Assembly (NCBI RefSeq): GCF_024112395.2
Contig: NZ_CP078013.2
Span: forward strand, 1,550,001 to 1,614,000
Source: Pseudomonas pergaminensis
GTDB lineage: Bacteria > Pseudomonadota > Gammaproteobacteria > Pseudomonadales > Pseudomonadaceae
Direction of reading: 5' to 3'
DNA length: 64,000 nt
Part shown: piece by piece, positions 26,494 through 36,174 of the stretch
Position numbering within the stretch: position 1 is the stretch's first letter
Layout of the letters: the number at the start of each line of letters is the position of its first letter
Program-made: the position numbers and the translations under genes
The notes under the pieces: generated by a model
The model's input: only the letters and a program-made list of their open reading frames with translations
What the model was told of the DNA's origin: nothing
Database searches by the model: none

Positions 26494-28785
26494 TCAGAGC
26501 AGTTCGAAGGTTTGTTGCTGCACGTCCTGGGAGTCCAGTCCGATCTGCACATTGAACTCACCCGGTTCCGCGGCGAACTTGAGTTGGGTGTTGTAGAACT
26601 TCAGGTCTTCCTCGGTGATGGTGAAGTGCAGGGTGCGCTCTTCACCGGCCTTGAGCATGACCTTCTGGAAATTCTTCAGCTCCTTGATCGGGCGGATCAT
26701 CGAACCGGCCACGTCCTGGATATACAACTGCACCACGGTTTCGCCGTCCACCTTGCCGGTGTTGGTCACGGTGACACTGGCGTCGAGCTTGCCGGTCTTG
26801 TTCAGTGTGGTGGACGATAGCGCCATGTCCGACAGGCCGAACGTGGTGTAGCTCAAGCCATACCCGAACGGAAACAGGGGGCCGGTGGTGTCATCGAAGT
26901 ACTGCGAGGTGTAGTTGCCCGGCTTGCCCGGCGTGAACGGCCGGCCGATGGTGAGGTGGTTGTAGTAGGTCGGAATCTGCCCCACCGAACGTGGGAAGGT
27001 GATCGGCAGCTTGCCCGAAGGGTTGTAGTCACCAAACAGCACGTCGGCGATGGCATTGCCGCCTTCGGTGCCGGCGAACCAGGTTTCCAGGATCGCATCG
27101 GCCTGTTGGGTCTCTTCGAGAATCGACAGGGGACGGCCATTCATCAGCACCAATACCAGCGGCTTGCCGGTGGCTTTCAAGGCCTTGATCAGGTCACGCT
27201 GGCTCTGCGGGATGTTCAGGTCGGTGCGGCTGGAAGATTCGTGGGACATGCCACGGGACTCGCCCACGGCGGCGACCACCACATCGGCATCCTTGGCAGC
27301 CTTGACCGCCTCGTCGATCATCACTTGGGCAGGGCGGGTGTCATCCACCACTTCCGGTGCATCGAAGTTGAGGAAGTTCAGGTAGTCGACCACGGCCTTG
27401 TCGTTGGTGATGTTGGCGCCACGGGCATAGATGATCTTGCCCTTCTCGCCGATCACCGCGTTCAAACCGTCGAGCAGGGTGACTGACTGCTCCGGCTTAC
27501 CGGCGGCGGCCCAACTGCCCATGATGTCGATCGGCGCCTTGGCCAGCGGGCCGACCAGGGCGATGGTGGCGGATTTTTTCAGCGGCAGGGTGTTGTTCTG
27601 GTTTTTCAGCAATACCAGGCTGCGGCGCGCGATGTCGCGCGCATCGGCGCGGTGCAGGCGGCTTTCGGCGTAGGTGTCGGCCGGGTCATCCTCGGCCTTG
27701 CCGATGCGCAGGTACGGGTCCTTGAACAGGCCCATGTCGTACTTGGCGCCCAGCACTTCGCGCACGGCGTTGTCGATGTCGCTCTGCTCGATTTCACCGG
27801 ACTTGAGCAGCCCCGGCAGCTCCTTGCCGTAGAGCGAGTCGTTCATGCTCATGTCGATGCCGGCCTTGATCGCCAGCTTGGCGGCTTCACGCCCGTCCTT
27901 GGCCACGCCGTGCTTGATCAGCTCGAAGATCGCGCCATGGTCGCTCACGGCCAGGCCCTTGAAGCCCCAGTCCTTGCGCAGCAGGTCGTTCATCAGCCAG
28001 GTGTTGGCGGTGGCGGGCACGCCGTTGATCGAGTTCAGCGCCACCATCACGCCGCCGGAGCCGGCCTTGATCGCCGCGTGGTATGGCGGCAGGTAGTCCT
28101 GGTACATCTTGACCGGGCTCATGTCGACCACGTTGTAGTCACGGCCGCCTTCCACCGCGCCATACAGGGCGAAGTGCTTGACGCTGGCCATGATGCTGTC
28201 GGCATTCGCGGGGCTTACGCCCTGGAAGGCCTTGACCATTACTTCGGCGATACGCGAGACCAGGTAGGTGTCCTCACCGAACCCTTCGGAGGTGCGGCCC
28301 CAGCGTGGGTCGCGGGAGATGTCGACCATCGGCGCGAAGGTGATGTCGAGGCTGTCGGCGGCGGCTTCCTGGGCGGCGATGCGCCCGGAGCGGCCGATGG
28401 CTTCCATGTCCCAGCTGGACGCCAGGGCCAGGCTGATCGGGAAAATGGTGCGGTGGCCGTGGATCACGTCGTAGGCGAAGAACATCGGGATCTTCAAGCG
28501 GCTGCGCATGGCCGCGTCCTGCATCGGACGGTTTTCCGGGCGGGTGATGGAGTTGAACGTGCCGCCGATGCGGCCGGCGGCGATTTCCTTGCGGATCAGC
28601 TCGCGGGGCATCTCGGGGCCGATGCTGATCAGGCGCAATTGGCCGATCTTTTCATCCAGGGTCATCTGCTTGAGCAGGTCGCTGACGAAGGCGTCCTTGT
28701 CTTTAAGCGCAGCAGGCTTTGTTTCTGCCCATACGGGGTGACTGGCCAGAGTGGCAACAAGGCCGAGCAAACACAGCTTTTTCAT
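26494..28785 (-). CDS. bglX: Periplasmic beta-glucosidase BglX (GH3)
   Basis: A 763-residue periplasmic enzyme with a signal peptide (ending SHPVWA-ET). It is a family 3 glycoside hydrolase: the N-terminal TIM barrel carries the catalytic nucleophile Asp282 in GLAVSDHGA, and the alpha/beta sandwich and fibronectin-like C-terminal domains follow. Length and start match E. coli BglX. It cleaves terminal beta-D-glucose from gluco-oligosaccharides. The ATG at 28785 is chosen as the signal peptide start; an upstream frame adds only seven codons. It is transcribed away from lemA, with the repeat island downstream. Confidence 0.93.
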   Translation of the reverse strand: MKKLCLLGLVATLASHPVWAETKPAALKDKDAFVSDLLKQMTLDEKIGQLRLISIGPEMPRELIRKEIAAGRIGGTFNSITRPENRPMQDAAMRSRLKIPMFFAYDVIHGHRTIFPISLALASSWDMEAIGRSGRIAAQEAAADSLDITFAPMVDISRDPRWGRTSEGFGEDTYLVSRIAEVMVKAFQGVSPANADSIMASVKHFALYGAVEGGRDYNVVDMSPVKMYQDYLPPYHAAIKAGSGGVMVALNSINGVPATANTWLMNDLLRKDWGFKGLAVSDHGAIFELIKHGVAKDGREAAKLAIKAGIDMSMNDSLYGKELPGLLKSGEIEQSDIDNAVREVLGAKYDMGLFKDPYLRIGKAEDDPADTYAESRLHRADARDIARRSLVLLKNQNNTLPLKKSATIALVGPLAKAPIDIMGSWAAAGKPEQSVTLLDGLNAVIGEKGKIIYARGANITNDKAVVDYLNFLNFDAPEVVDDTRPAQVMIDEAVKAAKDADVVVAAVGESRGMSHESSSRTDLNIPQSQRDLIKALKATGKPLVLVLMNGRPLSILEETQQADAILETWFAGTEGGNAIADVLFGDYNPSGKLPITFPRSVGQIPTYYNHLTIGRPFTPGKPGNYTSQYFDDTTGPLFPFGYGLSYTTFGLSDMALSSTTLNKTGKLDASVTVTNTGKVDGETVVQLYIQDVAGSMIRPIKELKNFQKVMLKAGEERTLHFTITEEDLKFYNTQLKFAAEPGEFNVQIGLDSQDVQQQTFELL

Positions 28786-29027
28786 GAATATCCTTTTTCG
28801 GCTCACTGCACAGCATCCAGGGAACGCTGGCGGCCAAAATGTGGGGAGCGTCTATTGTTGTTCGGGTGTTGTTCAGATAAATGCAGCACACTCTGAACTC
28901 TTTTTCGCGCTGGGCATCTTTGTAGCTGATTGGCTCAATGCATGCCAGTGGTGGCGGATTATGCCCCAAGCGCGTGGTGTATAGGGTGAGTCGTCACATT
29001 CCATCAAGATTGGGCAGGAGAAACACC

Positions 29028-29639
29028 ATGCAAGCAGCACAAGGTTACCGCTGGGGCTTGAAAGCCGCGGTTTTGCTATTGATCGGCACGGTGCTGAGCG
29101 GTTGTGGCATCAACAACATCCCGACCCTGGACGAACAGGCCAAGGCCGCCTGGGGCCAGGTGCAGAACCAGTACCAGCGCCGGGCCGACCTGATCCCCAA
29201 CCTGGTGGAAGTGGTGAAGGGCTATGCCGCCCATGAACAGGACACCCTGACCGCCGTCATCGAAGCGCGGGCCAAGGCCACCTCGATCCAAGTGGATGCC
29301 AGCACCCTCGACAACCCGGAAAAACTCAAGCAGTTCCAGCAAGCCCAGGATGGCTTGAGCGGCGCACTCAGCCGTTTGATGGTGGTGTCCGAGCGCTACC
29401 CGGACCTGAAAGCCAACCAGAACTTCCTGGCCCTGCAATCCCAGCTTGAAGGCACCGAAAACCGTATCGCCGTGGCGCGCCGCGACTTTATCCAGGCGGT
29501 GCAGGCCTACAACACCGAAATCCGCACCTTCCCGGGCCGCCTGTGGCACAGCGTGATGTACAGCGACCTGCCGATCCGCGCCACGTTTGAGGCCACCAGT
29601 GCCGACGCCGATAAAGCGCCGCAAGTGAAGTTCAAATAA
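29028..29639 (+). CDS. LemA-family lipoprotein
   Basis: A 203-residue protein with lipobox VLSGC (Cys26), then the LemA coiled core: VQNQYQRRADLIPNLVEVVK and RDFIQAVQAYNTEIRTFP, the latter a family signature. It is predicted to be a lipid-anchored helical bundle facing the periplasm. Its molecular role is unknown. A good AGGAG site precedes the ATG. It lies 18 bases before a TPM-domain gene, in a lemA-TPM-TPM cluster seen in many bacteria. Confidence 0.9.
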   Translation: MQAAQGYRWGLKAAVLLLIGTVLSGCGINNIPTLDEQAKAAWGQVQNQYQRRADLIPNLVEVVKGYAAHEQDTLTAVIEARAKATSIQVDASTLDNPEKLKQFQQAQDGLSGALSRLMVVSERYPDLKANQNFLALQSQLEGTENRIAVARRDFIQAVQAYNTEIRTFPGRLWHSVMYSDLPIRATFEATSADADKAPQVKFK

Positions 29640-29657
29640 AGCTGCACTGAGGTGTCG

Positions 29658-30386
29658 ATGCGTTTATTACGGATAGGCCTGGCGCTGTGGCTGTTGGCCT
29701 GCGTGGGCATGGCCCAGGCGGCGCTGACCTTCCCGGCGCTGACCGGGCGGGTGGTGGATACCGCCGAGATGATCGACCCCACCACGCGCCAGCAGCTGAC
29801 ACAGCAGTTGCAGGCGCTGGAGCAGACCTCCGGTGACCAGATCGTGGTGGTCACCGTGCCTGACCTGCAGGGCGTGCCCATTGAGGACTTCGGTTATCAG
29901 TTGGGCCGCCAGTGGGGCATCGGCCAGAAGGGCAAGGACAACGGTGCGCTGTTGATCGTCGCGCGCGATGAGCGCAAATTGCGCATCGAAGTCGGCTATG
30001 GCCTGGAAGGGGTGCTCACCGACGCGCAGTCGTGGGTGATCATCAACCAGGTGATTGCACCCAAGTTCAAGGCCGGCAATTTCAGCCAGGGCATTAGCGA
30101 CGGTGTGGCGGCGATGGTGCAAGTGGTGGGCGGCGAACCACTGGCCGTGCCGGCGCATGTGGCGGACGCCAACTTTGCCAAGGATAATCCGGGGTTTTCC
30201 ATCGGCTTGTTTATCCTGCTGATCGGCGTGTTGTGGCTGTGCAATCGTCTGGGGCTGCCGGTGGGCGCGATCCTGCTGGCGATTCTCAGCAGCAGCGGAC
30301 GCGGCGGTGGCGGCGGGGGAGGTGGCGGTGGTTTCCGGGGCGGCGGGGGCGGCTTCGGCGGCGGTGGAGCTTCAGGCGGCTGGTGA
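29658..30386 (+). CDS. TPM-domain membrane protein (YgcG-like) with Gly-rich tail
   Basis: A 242-residue protein: signal peptide, then a TPM domain (residues about 23-150, with LQGVPIEDFGYQLGRQWGIG and KDNGALLIVARDERKLRIEVG), one membrane segment near residues 185-220 and a C-terminal run of Gly. TPM domains have been tied to phosphatase activity in plants and to photosystem repair, but their role in these bacteria is unclear. An ATG at 29658 is chosen; a GTG two codons upstream is also possible. It is cotranscribed with lemA and the next TPM gene. Confidence 0.83.
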   Translation: MRLLRIGLALWLLACVGMAQAALTFPALTGRVVDTAEMIDPTTRQQLTQQLQALEQTSGDQIVVVTVPDLQGVPIEDFGYQLGRQWGIGQKGKDNGALLIVARDERKLRIEVGYGLEGVLTDAQSWVIINQVIAPKFKAGNFSQGISDGVAAMVQVVGGEPLAVPAHVADANFAKDNPGFSIGLFILLIGVLWLCNRLGLPVGAILLAILSSSGRGGGGGGGGGGFRGGGGGFGGGGASGGW

Positions 30387-30414
30387 TGACAATAATTAGA
30401 GAGCAATTACAACC

Positions 30415-31032
30415 ATGGCATTACTGACTGAACACGAGCAGCGCCAAGTCGCGGAGGCGATCGCCCGGGTGGAAAAAACCACCGACGCGGAACTGGTGAC
30501 CGTACTGGCCGCCCGCGCCGATGACTACGCCTACATCCCGCTGCTGTGGGCCAGCCTGATCGCGCTGGTGGTGCCGGGTGTGGTGCATTACCTGTCGGGC
30601 TACCTGACCATGTACACCTTGCTGCTGGCGCAATGGGCGACGTTCATCGTGTTGTGCCTGGTGTTCCGTTTGCCCAAGGTCACCACCCGCCTGATCCCGC
30701 GCTCGGTACGGCATTGGCGCGCGTCGAACCTGGCGCGCCGTCAATTCCTGGAGCAGAACCTGCACCACACGCTGGGCAGCACCGGCGTGCTGATTTTTGT
30801 CAGCGAGGCCGAGCGGTACGTGGAGATCCTGGTGGATGACGGCATCTCCAAGCATCTGGATGACAGCAGTTGGGATTCGATCGTCACGGCGTTTACCCAG
30901 CAGGTGAAGCAGGGCGAGACACTGGCGGGGTTTATCAGCTGCATTGAAGCCTGTGGCGAGTTGCTCAAGGTGCATGTGCCGGTGACCCAAACCCGTAATG
31001 AACTACCGAATCGCTTGGTCGTACTCGAATAA
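30415..31032 (+). CDS. Second TPM-domain membrane protein
   Basis: A 205-residue protein with a short N-terminal TPM region (EHEQRQVAEAIARVEKTTDAEL), two membrane segments (residues about 38-90) and a second TPM-like half carrying GVLIFVSEAERYVEIL. It differs from the preceding gene by having the membrane segments inside the domain. It completes the lemA-TPM-TPM cluster. A 28-base gap separates it from the previous stop. Confidence 0.78.
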   Translation: MALLTEHEQRQVAEAIARVEKTTDAELVTVLAARADDYAYIPLLWASLIALVVPGVVHYLSGYLTMYTLLLAQWATFIVLCLVFRLPKVTTRLIPRSVRHWRASNLARRQFLEQNLHHTLGSTGVLIFVSEAERYVEILVDDGISKHLDDSSWDSIVTAFTQQVKQGETLAGFISCIEACGELLKVHVPVTQTRNELPNRLVVLE

Positions 31033-31045
31033 TCCAGGCAACACC

Positions 31046-31097
31046 CAGCCCCTTTGTGAACACCACATCATCCAGTGTTCACATTTGAGGGGGGCTG
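31046..31097. other. Long intergenic hairpin
   Basis: The arms CAGCCCC and GTGAACAC pair with GTGTTCAC and GGGGGGCTG across an 11-base loop. The short internal mismatch is TTT against ATTTGA. It lies 13 bases after the TPM gene and 90 bases before the methyltransferase gene. There is no T run, so it is not a simple terminator. Confidence 0.65.
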
Positions 31098-31186
31098 CTG
31101 ATTGACCGTTGATCAAATAACTCCGTGCCCTGACGCCCCATCCCCCCTAAAATGCCCGGCATTCCCTGCCCGAGGCGTTTTTGTTC

Positions 31187-32389
31187 ATGTCTGTCACTGC
31201 TCAACCGGATCATCACGCCCAGTTCATTGAACTGCTCAGTGCAAGCCTCGCGCAGAATGCCTTTATCAAGCTGGTGCTGGCCAAATACGTCGGTGACGAG
31301 GCTGACCTGCAGCGGCTGATCATCAAGCCGGTAACGGTCAAGGAGCAGGCGTGCCTGTCCTTTGTCTACCGCTACAAGACCCGCGATATCACCAAGAATT
31401 TGCCAGTGGCCGACGCTGTTGCGGCGATTGCCGAGCTGCTGCCGGCGCGGTTCAAGAACGCTCACCTGCTGTCACTGACCGACGAAGCCCAGTTGGAATA
31501 CAGCAAGAAAAACAAAAGCTCACTGTTCAAAAGTAAACCGCAGCAATTGCGCGAAGCGCCGTCGGCCGAGCATAACCGCGAGAAGAACCGCTTCCTTGAC
31601 CTCAGCCGGCCGTTCCTCGCCGACCTGGGCGTCACCGACGCCAAGCAGGCGCTGATCCCGTCGATGTCGCGCAAGTGGAAGCAGATCAACAAGTTCATCG
31701 AAGTGTTCAGCCACGCGCTGACCTCGTCCCCATTGAAGCTGGACCAGCCGGTGCGCGTTGCCGACTTCGGCTCGGGCAAGGGCTACCTGACGTTTGCGAT
31801 TCACGACTACCTGCGCAACACCCTCAAGGCCGAGGGCGAGGTGACGGGCGTCGAATTGCGTGAAGACATGGTGACCCTGTGCAACACCGCCGCCGCGCGC
31901 TTGGAACACCCTGGGCTGGTGTTCAAGTGTGGCGATGTGCGCAGCGTGGCGCCCAGCGAGCTGGACGTGATGATCGCCCTGCATGCCTGCGACGTTGCCA
32001 CTGACTACGCCATCCACACCGGCATCCGCTCCGGCGCGTCGATCATCATGTGCTCGCCGTGCTGCCACAAGCAGATCCGCCTGCAAATCCAGAGCCCGGT
32101 GCTGCTCAAGCCCATGCTGCAATACGGCCTGCACCTGGGCCAGCAGGCGGAAATGGTCACCGACAGTTTGCGTGCGCTGTTCCTCGAAGCCTGTGGCTAT
32201 GAAACCAAGGTGTTCGAATTCATCTCGCTGGAGCACACCAACAAGAACAAGATGATTCTTGCCGTGAAGCGCGCCGAGCCGGTGGACAATGAGCAGTTAC
32301 TGGAGAAAATCCAGGAGCTGAAAGCGTTCTACCACATCACCGAACACTGCCTGGAAACCCTGCTGCGCGCCGATGGCTACCTGAATTGA
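31187..32389 (+). CDS. SAM-dependent methyltransferase, type 32 family
   Basis: A 400-residue protein with an N-terminal region of unknown fold and a Rossmann methyltransferase domain in residues about 180-320. Motif I is VADFGSGKGYLTFAI. A CSPCCHKQ stretch follows, a conserved Cys-rich segment of this family. The substrate is not known; the family includes nucleic-acid and protein methyltransferase candidates. The ATG at 31187 begins MSVTAQPDHH; an in-frame TTG two codons upstream is also possible. It is followed by a REPIN and a convergent DMT gene. Confidence 0.8.
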   Translation: MSVTAQPDHHAQFIELLSASLAQNAFIKLVLAKYVGDEADLQRLIIKPVTVKEQACLSFVYRYKTRDITKNLPVADAVAAIAELLPARFKNAHLLSLTDEAQLEYSKKNKSSLFKSKPQQLREAPSAEHNREKNRFLDLSRPFLADLGVTDAKQALIPSMSRKWKQINKFIEVFSHALTSSPLKLDQPVRVADFGSGKGYLTFAIHDYLRNTLKAEGEVTGVELREDMVTLCNTAAARLEHPGLVFKCGDVRSVAPSELDVMIALHACDVATDYAIHTGIRSGASIIMCSPCCHKQIRLQIQSPVLLKPMLQYGLHLGQQAEMVTDSLRALFLEACGYETKVFEFISLEHTNKNKMILAVKRAEPVDNEQLLEKIQELKAFYHITEHCLETLLRADGYLN

Positions 32390-32406
32390 AGTGAACACGG
32401 TCCTCT

Positions 32407-32476
32407 GTGGGAGCTGGCTTGCCTGCGATAGCGGTGTGTCAGTCACCACCGCCATCGCAGGCAAGCCAGCTCCCAC
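32407..32476. repeat. REPIN between convergent genes
   Basis: Inverted CTGGC-type REP cores about 25 bases apart lie between the methyltransferase and the DMT exporter. The spacer is shorter than in other REPINs of the window. Confidence 0.9.
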
Positions 32477-32477
32477 A

Positions 32478-33377
32478 TTAGACTGAGCCAGCCTTGATGA
32501 TGGGGGCTGGCTGCACCGTCGTCTTGCGCCCCAGCATCACCGTCACGATCACCCCACACGCAAACAGCCAGGTGATCGGCTCGATGTGTTCACCAAAGAA
32601 CAACGCCGAAAACGCGATGGTGAAGAAGATCTGCAACAGCTGGATCTGGCTGACCCGCGCGATCCCGCCCATGGCCAACCCGGCGTACCAGGCAAAGAAG
32701 CCCAGGAACTGCGAGAACAGCGACACATAGCCAAACGCCCACCACGCACGCATCGACACCGCGCCCTGATGCTGCGCCGCCAGGTACCACACCGGGCCGA
32801 TCAGCACCGGCGTTGACAGCACCAACGCCCAGCAGATCACCTGCCAGCCGCCCATTTCCTTGGCCAGGCGACCCCCTTCGGCATAGCCCAGGCCGCCGAC
32901 GGCAATCGCACCCAGCATTAGCAAGTCACCTGCCTGGATGCTGCCGGCCCCGGTGATCAGCGCATAGCTCAACACCAACGCACTGCCCAGCGCCGCGCAG
33001 GCCCAGAAGGCTTTTGACGGCCGCTCATGGGACAGCCACGCCGCATACAGCGCCACGCACAGCGGTTGCAGGCCGTTGACCAGCGCGCCATGGGACGCCG
33101 GCAACGTTTGCATGGCCCAGGCCGACAGCACCGGGAAGCCGAGAATCACCCCCGCGATCACCAGGCACAGCCCGCGCACCTGGCGCCAGGTGGGCCAGCG
33201 TTCGCGGCGCCACAGTAACAGCGCCGCTGCCGGAATCGCCGCGAACAGCGCACGGCCCAGGCCGTTCAGCAACGGGTGGATTTCCTGCACCACGATACGG
33301 GTGAAGGGCAGTGTCAGGCTGAAGATGATGACGCCCAGCAGGCCGAGGGCCATGCCGGTGTTTTCGCGCGAGCTCAT
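32478..33377 (-). CDS. DMT-superfamily (EamA) transporter
   Basis: A 299-residue inner-membrane protein with ten hydrophobic segments and two EamA halves. The ATG at 33377 is chosen because the first segment begins right after MSSRENTGMALGLL; the longer frame adds a polar leader. EamA proteins export amino acids and other metabolites; no substrate is visible. It is convergent with the methyltransferase gene and separate from the downstream TonB receptor. Confidence 0.82.
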   Translation of the reverse strand: MSSRENTGMALGLLGVIIFSLTLPFTRIVVQEIHPLLNGLGRALFAAIPAAALLLWRRERWPTWRQVRGLCLVIAGVILGFPVLSAWAMQTLPASHGALVNGLQPLCVALYAAWLSHERPSKAFWACAALGSALVLSYALITGAGSIQAGDLLMLGAIAVGGLGYAEGGRLAKEMGGWQVICWALVLSTPVLIGPVWYLAAQHQGAVSMRAWWAFGYVSLFSQFLGFFAWYAGLAMGGIARVSQIQLLQIFFTIAFSALFFGEHIEPITWLFACGVIVTVMLGRKTTVQPAPIIKAGSV

Positions 33378-33481
33378 GGGGAAGAACCGAAATCTAGAGG
33401 GCTTCAAGGGAAGCCCATCTAGCCACATCCCCCGCCGATTGCGGGCCTACAGCTGGGTGCGGATTTATCCGTACAGTTTTT

Positions 33482-36046
33482 TCAGAAGAAGCGCGTGATG
33501 CTGATCTTGGCGTTGCGGCCTTGGCTGTAGACACCTTCACCGCTGAGTGCAGGTTGGTAGAAGCGGTTGAACAGATTGTCGACGGTGAAGTTGATCTCTG
33601 TGCCCTTGAGACCGGCCTGCTGGGGTTTCCAATTGGCGAACAGGCCTTGTGTGTCGTAGCTGGCGTTTTCCGTCTGGTCGTAGATAAAGTCGCCGATGCT
33701 GGAGTTCAAACCGCCCGCGTAAACATCGGTGGGCACGCGATCGGTCTTGCGTACGAACTGGCCCTGCCAGCCCACCTGCGCGTCCCAGCTCGGGATCTTG
33801 GTACCCAGCACCACCACCCATTTTGCCGGTGGGATATCCCGCGCCCATACGTGCAGGTTGGTCGCCCAGGGATTGGTGTAGGGGTTGTCGCGCTTGCCTG
33901 TGGCCCAGGAGTAAGTCAGGGAACCGAACAGGTAGGTCGAGTCATAGTAGCTTTCCAACTCGAAGCCCTTGATGGTCATGCCACCCACATTGCGATAGTT
34001 GGTCCTGGATGCCGCGTCACTGCATACCGAATCGATACTGCCCGGTACTGTCAGTTGCCGTTCGCAGCCGATGCCGGTGGCCTTCATGATTTCGTCTTCG
34101 ATGCGGTTATGGAACAACGTGGTGCGCAGTTGCAGGTTGTCCTCGCGGGTGAAGAGCCCCGAAAAGTTGGTGACGTTGCCCGCGGTAATCGCCGTAATGC
34201 GCTCAGGGTCGAGGTTCAGGCTGGTGGCGCTGCGGGTGCTGATAGCGCCCTGGACTTCGTACTGTTCATCGATCACCGGCGCACGCCACGTGCGGTTCCA
34301 ACTGGCGAAGAACGCCACATCCGGGGTCACGTTCCAGAACGCAGCGAGGCGTGGCGACCAACCGGTGTAGGTACGGTCGCTGTAGTCGTGGCCCACTTTT
34401 GGGTCCGGGTTGCTGTAGTACGGCGCATCGTTGGCTTCGCCGCGGTTGCGCACGTGGTCGTAACGCAGGGACGGCGTGATGGTCACGTCGCCCAGGGTAA
34501 TCGCGTCCTGGATGTAGAACGCGTTGCTATCGACCTTGCCGTGGGGCATGAAATACGGCTGGAAGTGTCCATAGTTGTATCTGGCGGTGTTGTAGGTTGC
34601 ACCCGGCATCCAGCTTTCGGTTTCACGCTTGTGCTTGCGGATCTGCACGCCCGTGGTCACCGCGTGTTCCAACGCGCCGGTGGTCAGCAGGCTGGTATTG
34701 CGCAGTTCGAGGATGCGGTCTTTGTAGGAAGTATCCATCTTGCGTCCACCGGTAGCCAGGCTAATGACGGCATTCTCGGCGCGCTCATCGGTCTGGTCGG
34801 TATTGGACTCCGAGTAGCTCAGCTTCAGGTCGATCAGCGGGTTGTTCAGTGGGTGGTATTCGTACTTGCTCGACCAGGTGGTGTCCACCGTGTCGCGGTC
34901 GGCCAGGAAGCGTGATACGGCCGTGGCGTAGCCGTAGCGGTCGATAGCCGATTGTGTCGGGGGTGATGGATAGGACTTTGCCGAGAACGGCGTCATACGT
35001 TGGCTTTGGGCGCGTGAGTAAGACAGGCCCATGCTGTGTTCGTCGGTGAAATACGCGTTGAACTTGAACAGTTGGCCTTCGACATCCTGCGCGCTGTTGG
35101 GCAAGCGTTTGGGGTTGATCGGGTATTGGTTGCGCGGGTCGGGCGGAGTGTCGGCCAGCTTGAGGTCGTCGCCGTCGCGCTTGGTCAGGTAGACCAGGCC
35201 ATCCATGCGGCCGTCGTCGGTGCGGCCATACACAGCGCCGGTGTAGACCTGCTCGTGGGTGTTGCTGGCGTAGCCGTATTTGACCATCGCCCCGGCATTT
35301 TGCCCGTCCTTGAGCAGGTCGGGTGCGTCCTTGGTGATCATGTTGACCGTGCCGCCAAAACCGCCGTTACCGGTAAATGGCGAGTAAGGGCCTTTCTCCA
35401 CCTCAATGCTTTTGATCAACTCGGGCTCAATGAAGATGGTGCCTTGTTGATAACGCTCGAAACCGCTTTTGGCCGCGCCATCCACGGTCATCGGCACATC
35501 TTCGGCATCGCCCATGCCGCGGATGTTCATGGTCTGGCCGCCCGGCTTGGGTGAGCCGCCCATCGATACCCCGGGCAGGGTCTGCAACAGCGAAGGAATG
35601 TTATCGGGCTGGTAGCGGTCGATGTCCGCTTGGCTCAGGGTGGAGCGGCCCACGGTGATGGAGTCGACCTGGTTACCGGTGCCGATCACGCTCAGTGCAT
35701 CCAGTTGAACAACGCCGCTATTGGTGGTCTTGGCCTCTTCGGGTCTTACCACATAGGTGCTGCCAACCTTGATCAGGGTGAACTCGCCGTTTTTCAGCAG
35801 GGTACGAATCGCCACTTCTGGTGTGAAGTCACCATTGAGCGCAGGGGCATGCACGTTCTTGAGCAGCTCTTCGTCGAACAGCAGTTGGATCTGTGCCTGT
35901 TGCGCCACCTGGCTCAGGGACGTGGCCAGTGCCTGGGCGGGCAGCTTGAATGTCTCGGCTTGGGCAGTGAGGCTGAACACCAGGCAAGTGGCAATGAGCG
36001 TCGGTCGAAGAAACAGGTGCGAAGCGTGGCAAGGCGCGCGAAACAT
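33482..36046 (-). CDS. TonB-dependent receptor with signalling domain (HasR-like heme receptor)
   Basis: An 854-residue outer-membrane receptor. A signal peptide is followed by a secretin/TonB short N-terminal domain (residues about 40-100: LLFDEELLKNVHAPALNG), which interacts with the FecR-type regulator. Then comes a plug with RGMGDAEDVPMTVDGA and GPYSPFTGNGGFGGTVNM, and a beta barrel ending in ISITRFF. The GNGGFGGTVNM region and overall length resemble HasR, the receptor for heme delivered by a secreted hemophore. No hasA or hasDEF genes lie in the window, so HasR is inferred, and another heme or siderophore substrate is possible. FecI/FecR-type genes lie upstream. Confidence 0.8.
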   Translation of the reverse strand: MFRAPCHASHLFLRPTLIATCLVFSLTAQAETFKLPAQALATSLSQVAQQAQIQLLFDEELLKNVHAPALNGDFTPEVAIRTLLKNGEFTLIKVGSTYVVRPEEAKTTNSGVVQLDALSVIGTGNQVDSITVGRSTLSQADIDRYQPDNIPSLLQTLPGVSMGGSPKPGGQTMNIRGMGDAEDVPMTVDGAAKSGFERYQQGTIFIEPELIKSIEVEKGPYSPFTGNGGFGGTVNMITKDAPDLLKDGQNAGAMVKYGYASNTHEQVYTGAVYGRTDDGRMDGLVYLTKRDGDDLKLADTPPDPRNQYPINPKRLPNSAQDVEGQLFKFNAYFTDEHSMGLSYSRAQSQRMTPFSAKSYPSPPTQSAIDRYGYATAVSRFLADRDTVDTTWSSKYEYHPLNNPLIDLKLSYSESNTDQTDERAENAVISLATGGRKMDTSYKDRILELRNTSLLTTGALEHAVTTGVQIRKHKRETESWMPGATYNTARYNYGHFQPYFMPHGKVDSNAFYIQDAITLGDVTITPSLRYDHVRNRGEANDAPYYSNPDPKVGHDYSDRTYTGWSPRLAAFWNVTPDVAFFASWNRTWRAPVIDEQYEVQGAISTRSATSLNLDPERITAITAGNVTNFSGLFTREDNLQLRTTLFHNRIEDEIMKATGIGCERQLTVPGSIDSVCSDAASRTNYRNVGGMTIKGFELESYYDSTYLFGSLTYSWATGKRDNPYTNPWATNLHVWARDIPPAKWVVVLGTKIPSWDAQVGWQGQFVRKTDRVPTDVYAGGLNSSIGDFIYDQTENASYDTQGLFANWKPQQAGLKGTEINFTVDNLFNRFYQPALSGEGVYSQGRNAKISITRFF

Positions 36047-36174
36047 GAAATCCCCCGGTGCGGCCAAATGGCCAAAAAGGTGTGCGTATCAGGTACAGAC
36101 CGGAGGAAGACGGGGTAGGGAAAAAAATCCACACCTGCGGATGCAAAATATTCTCAAATAAGAATTCAGTCGGG

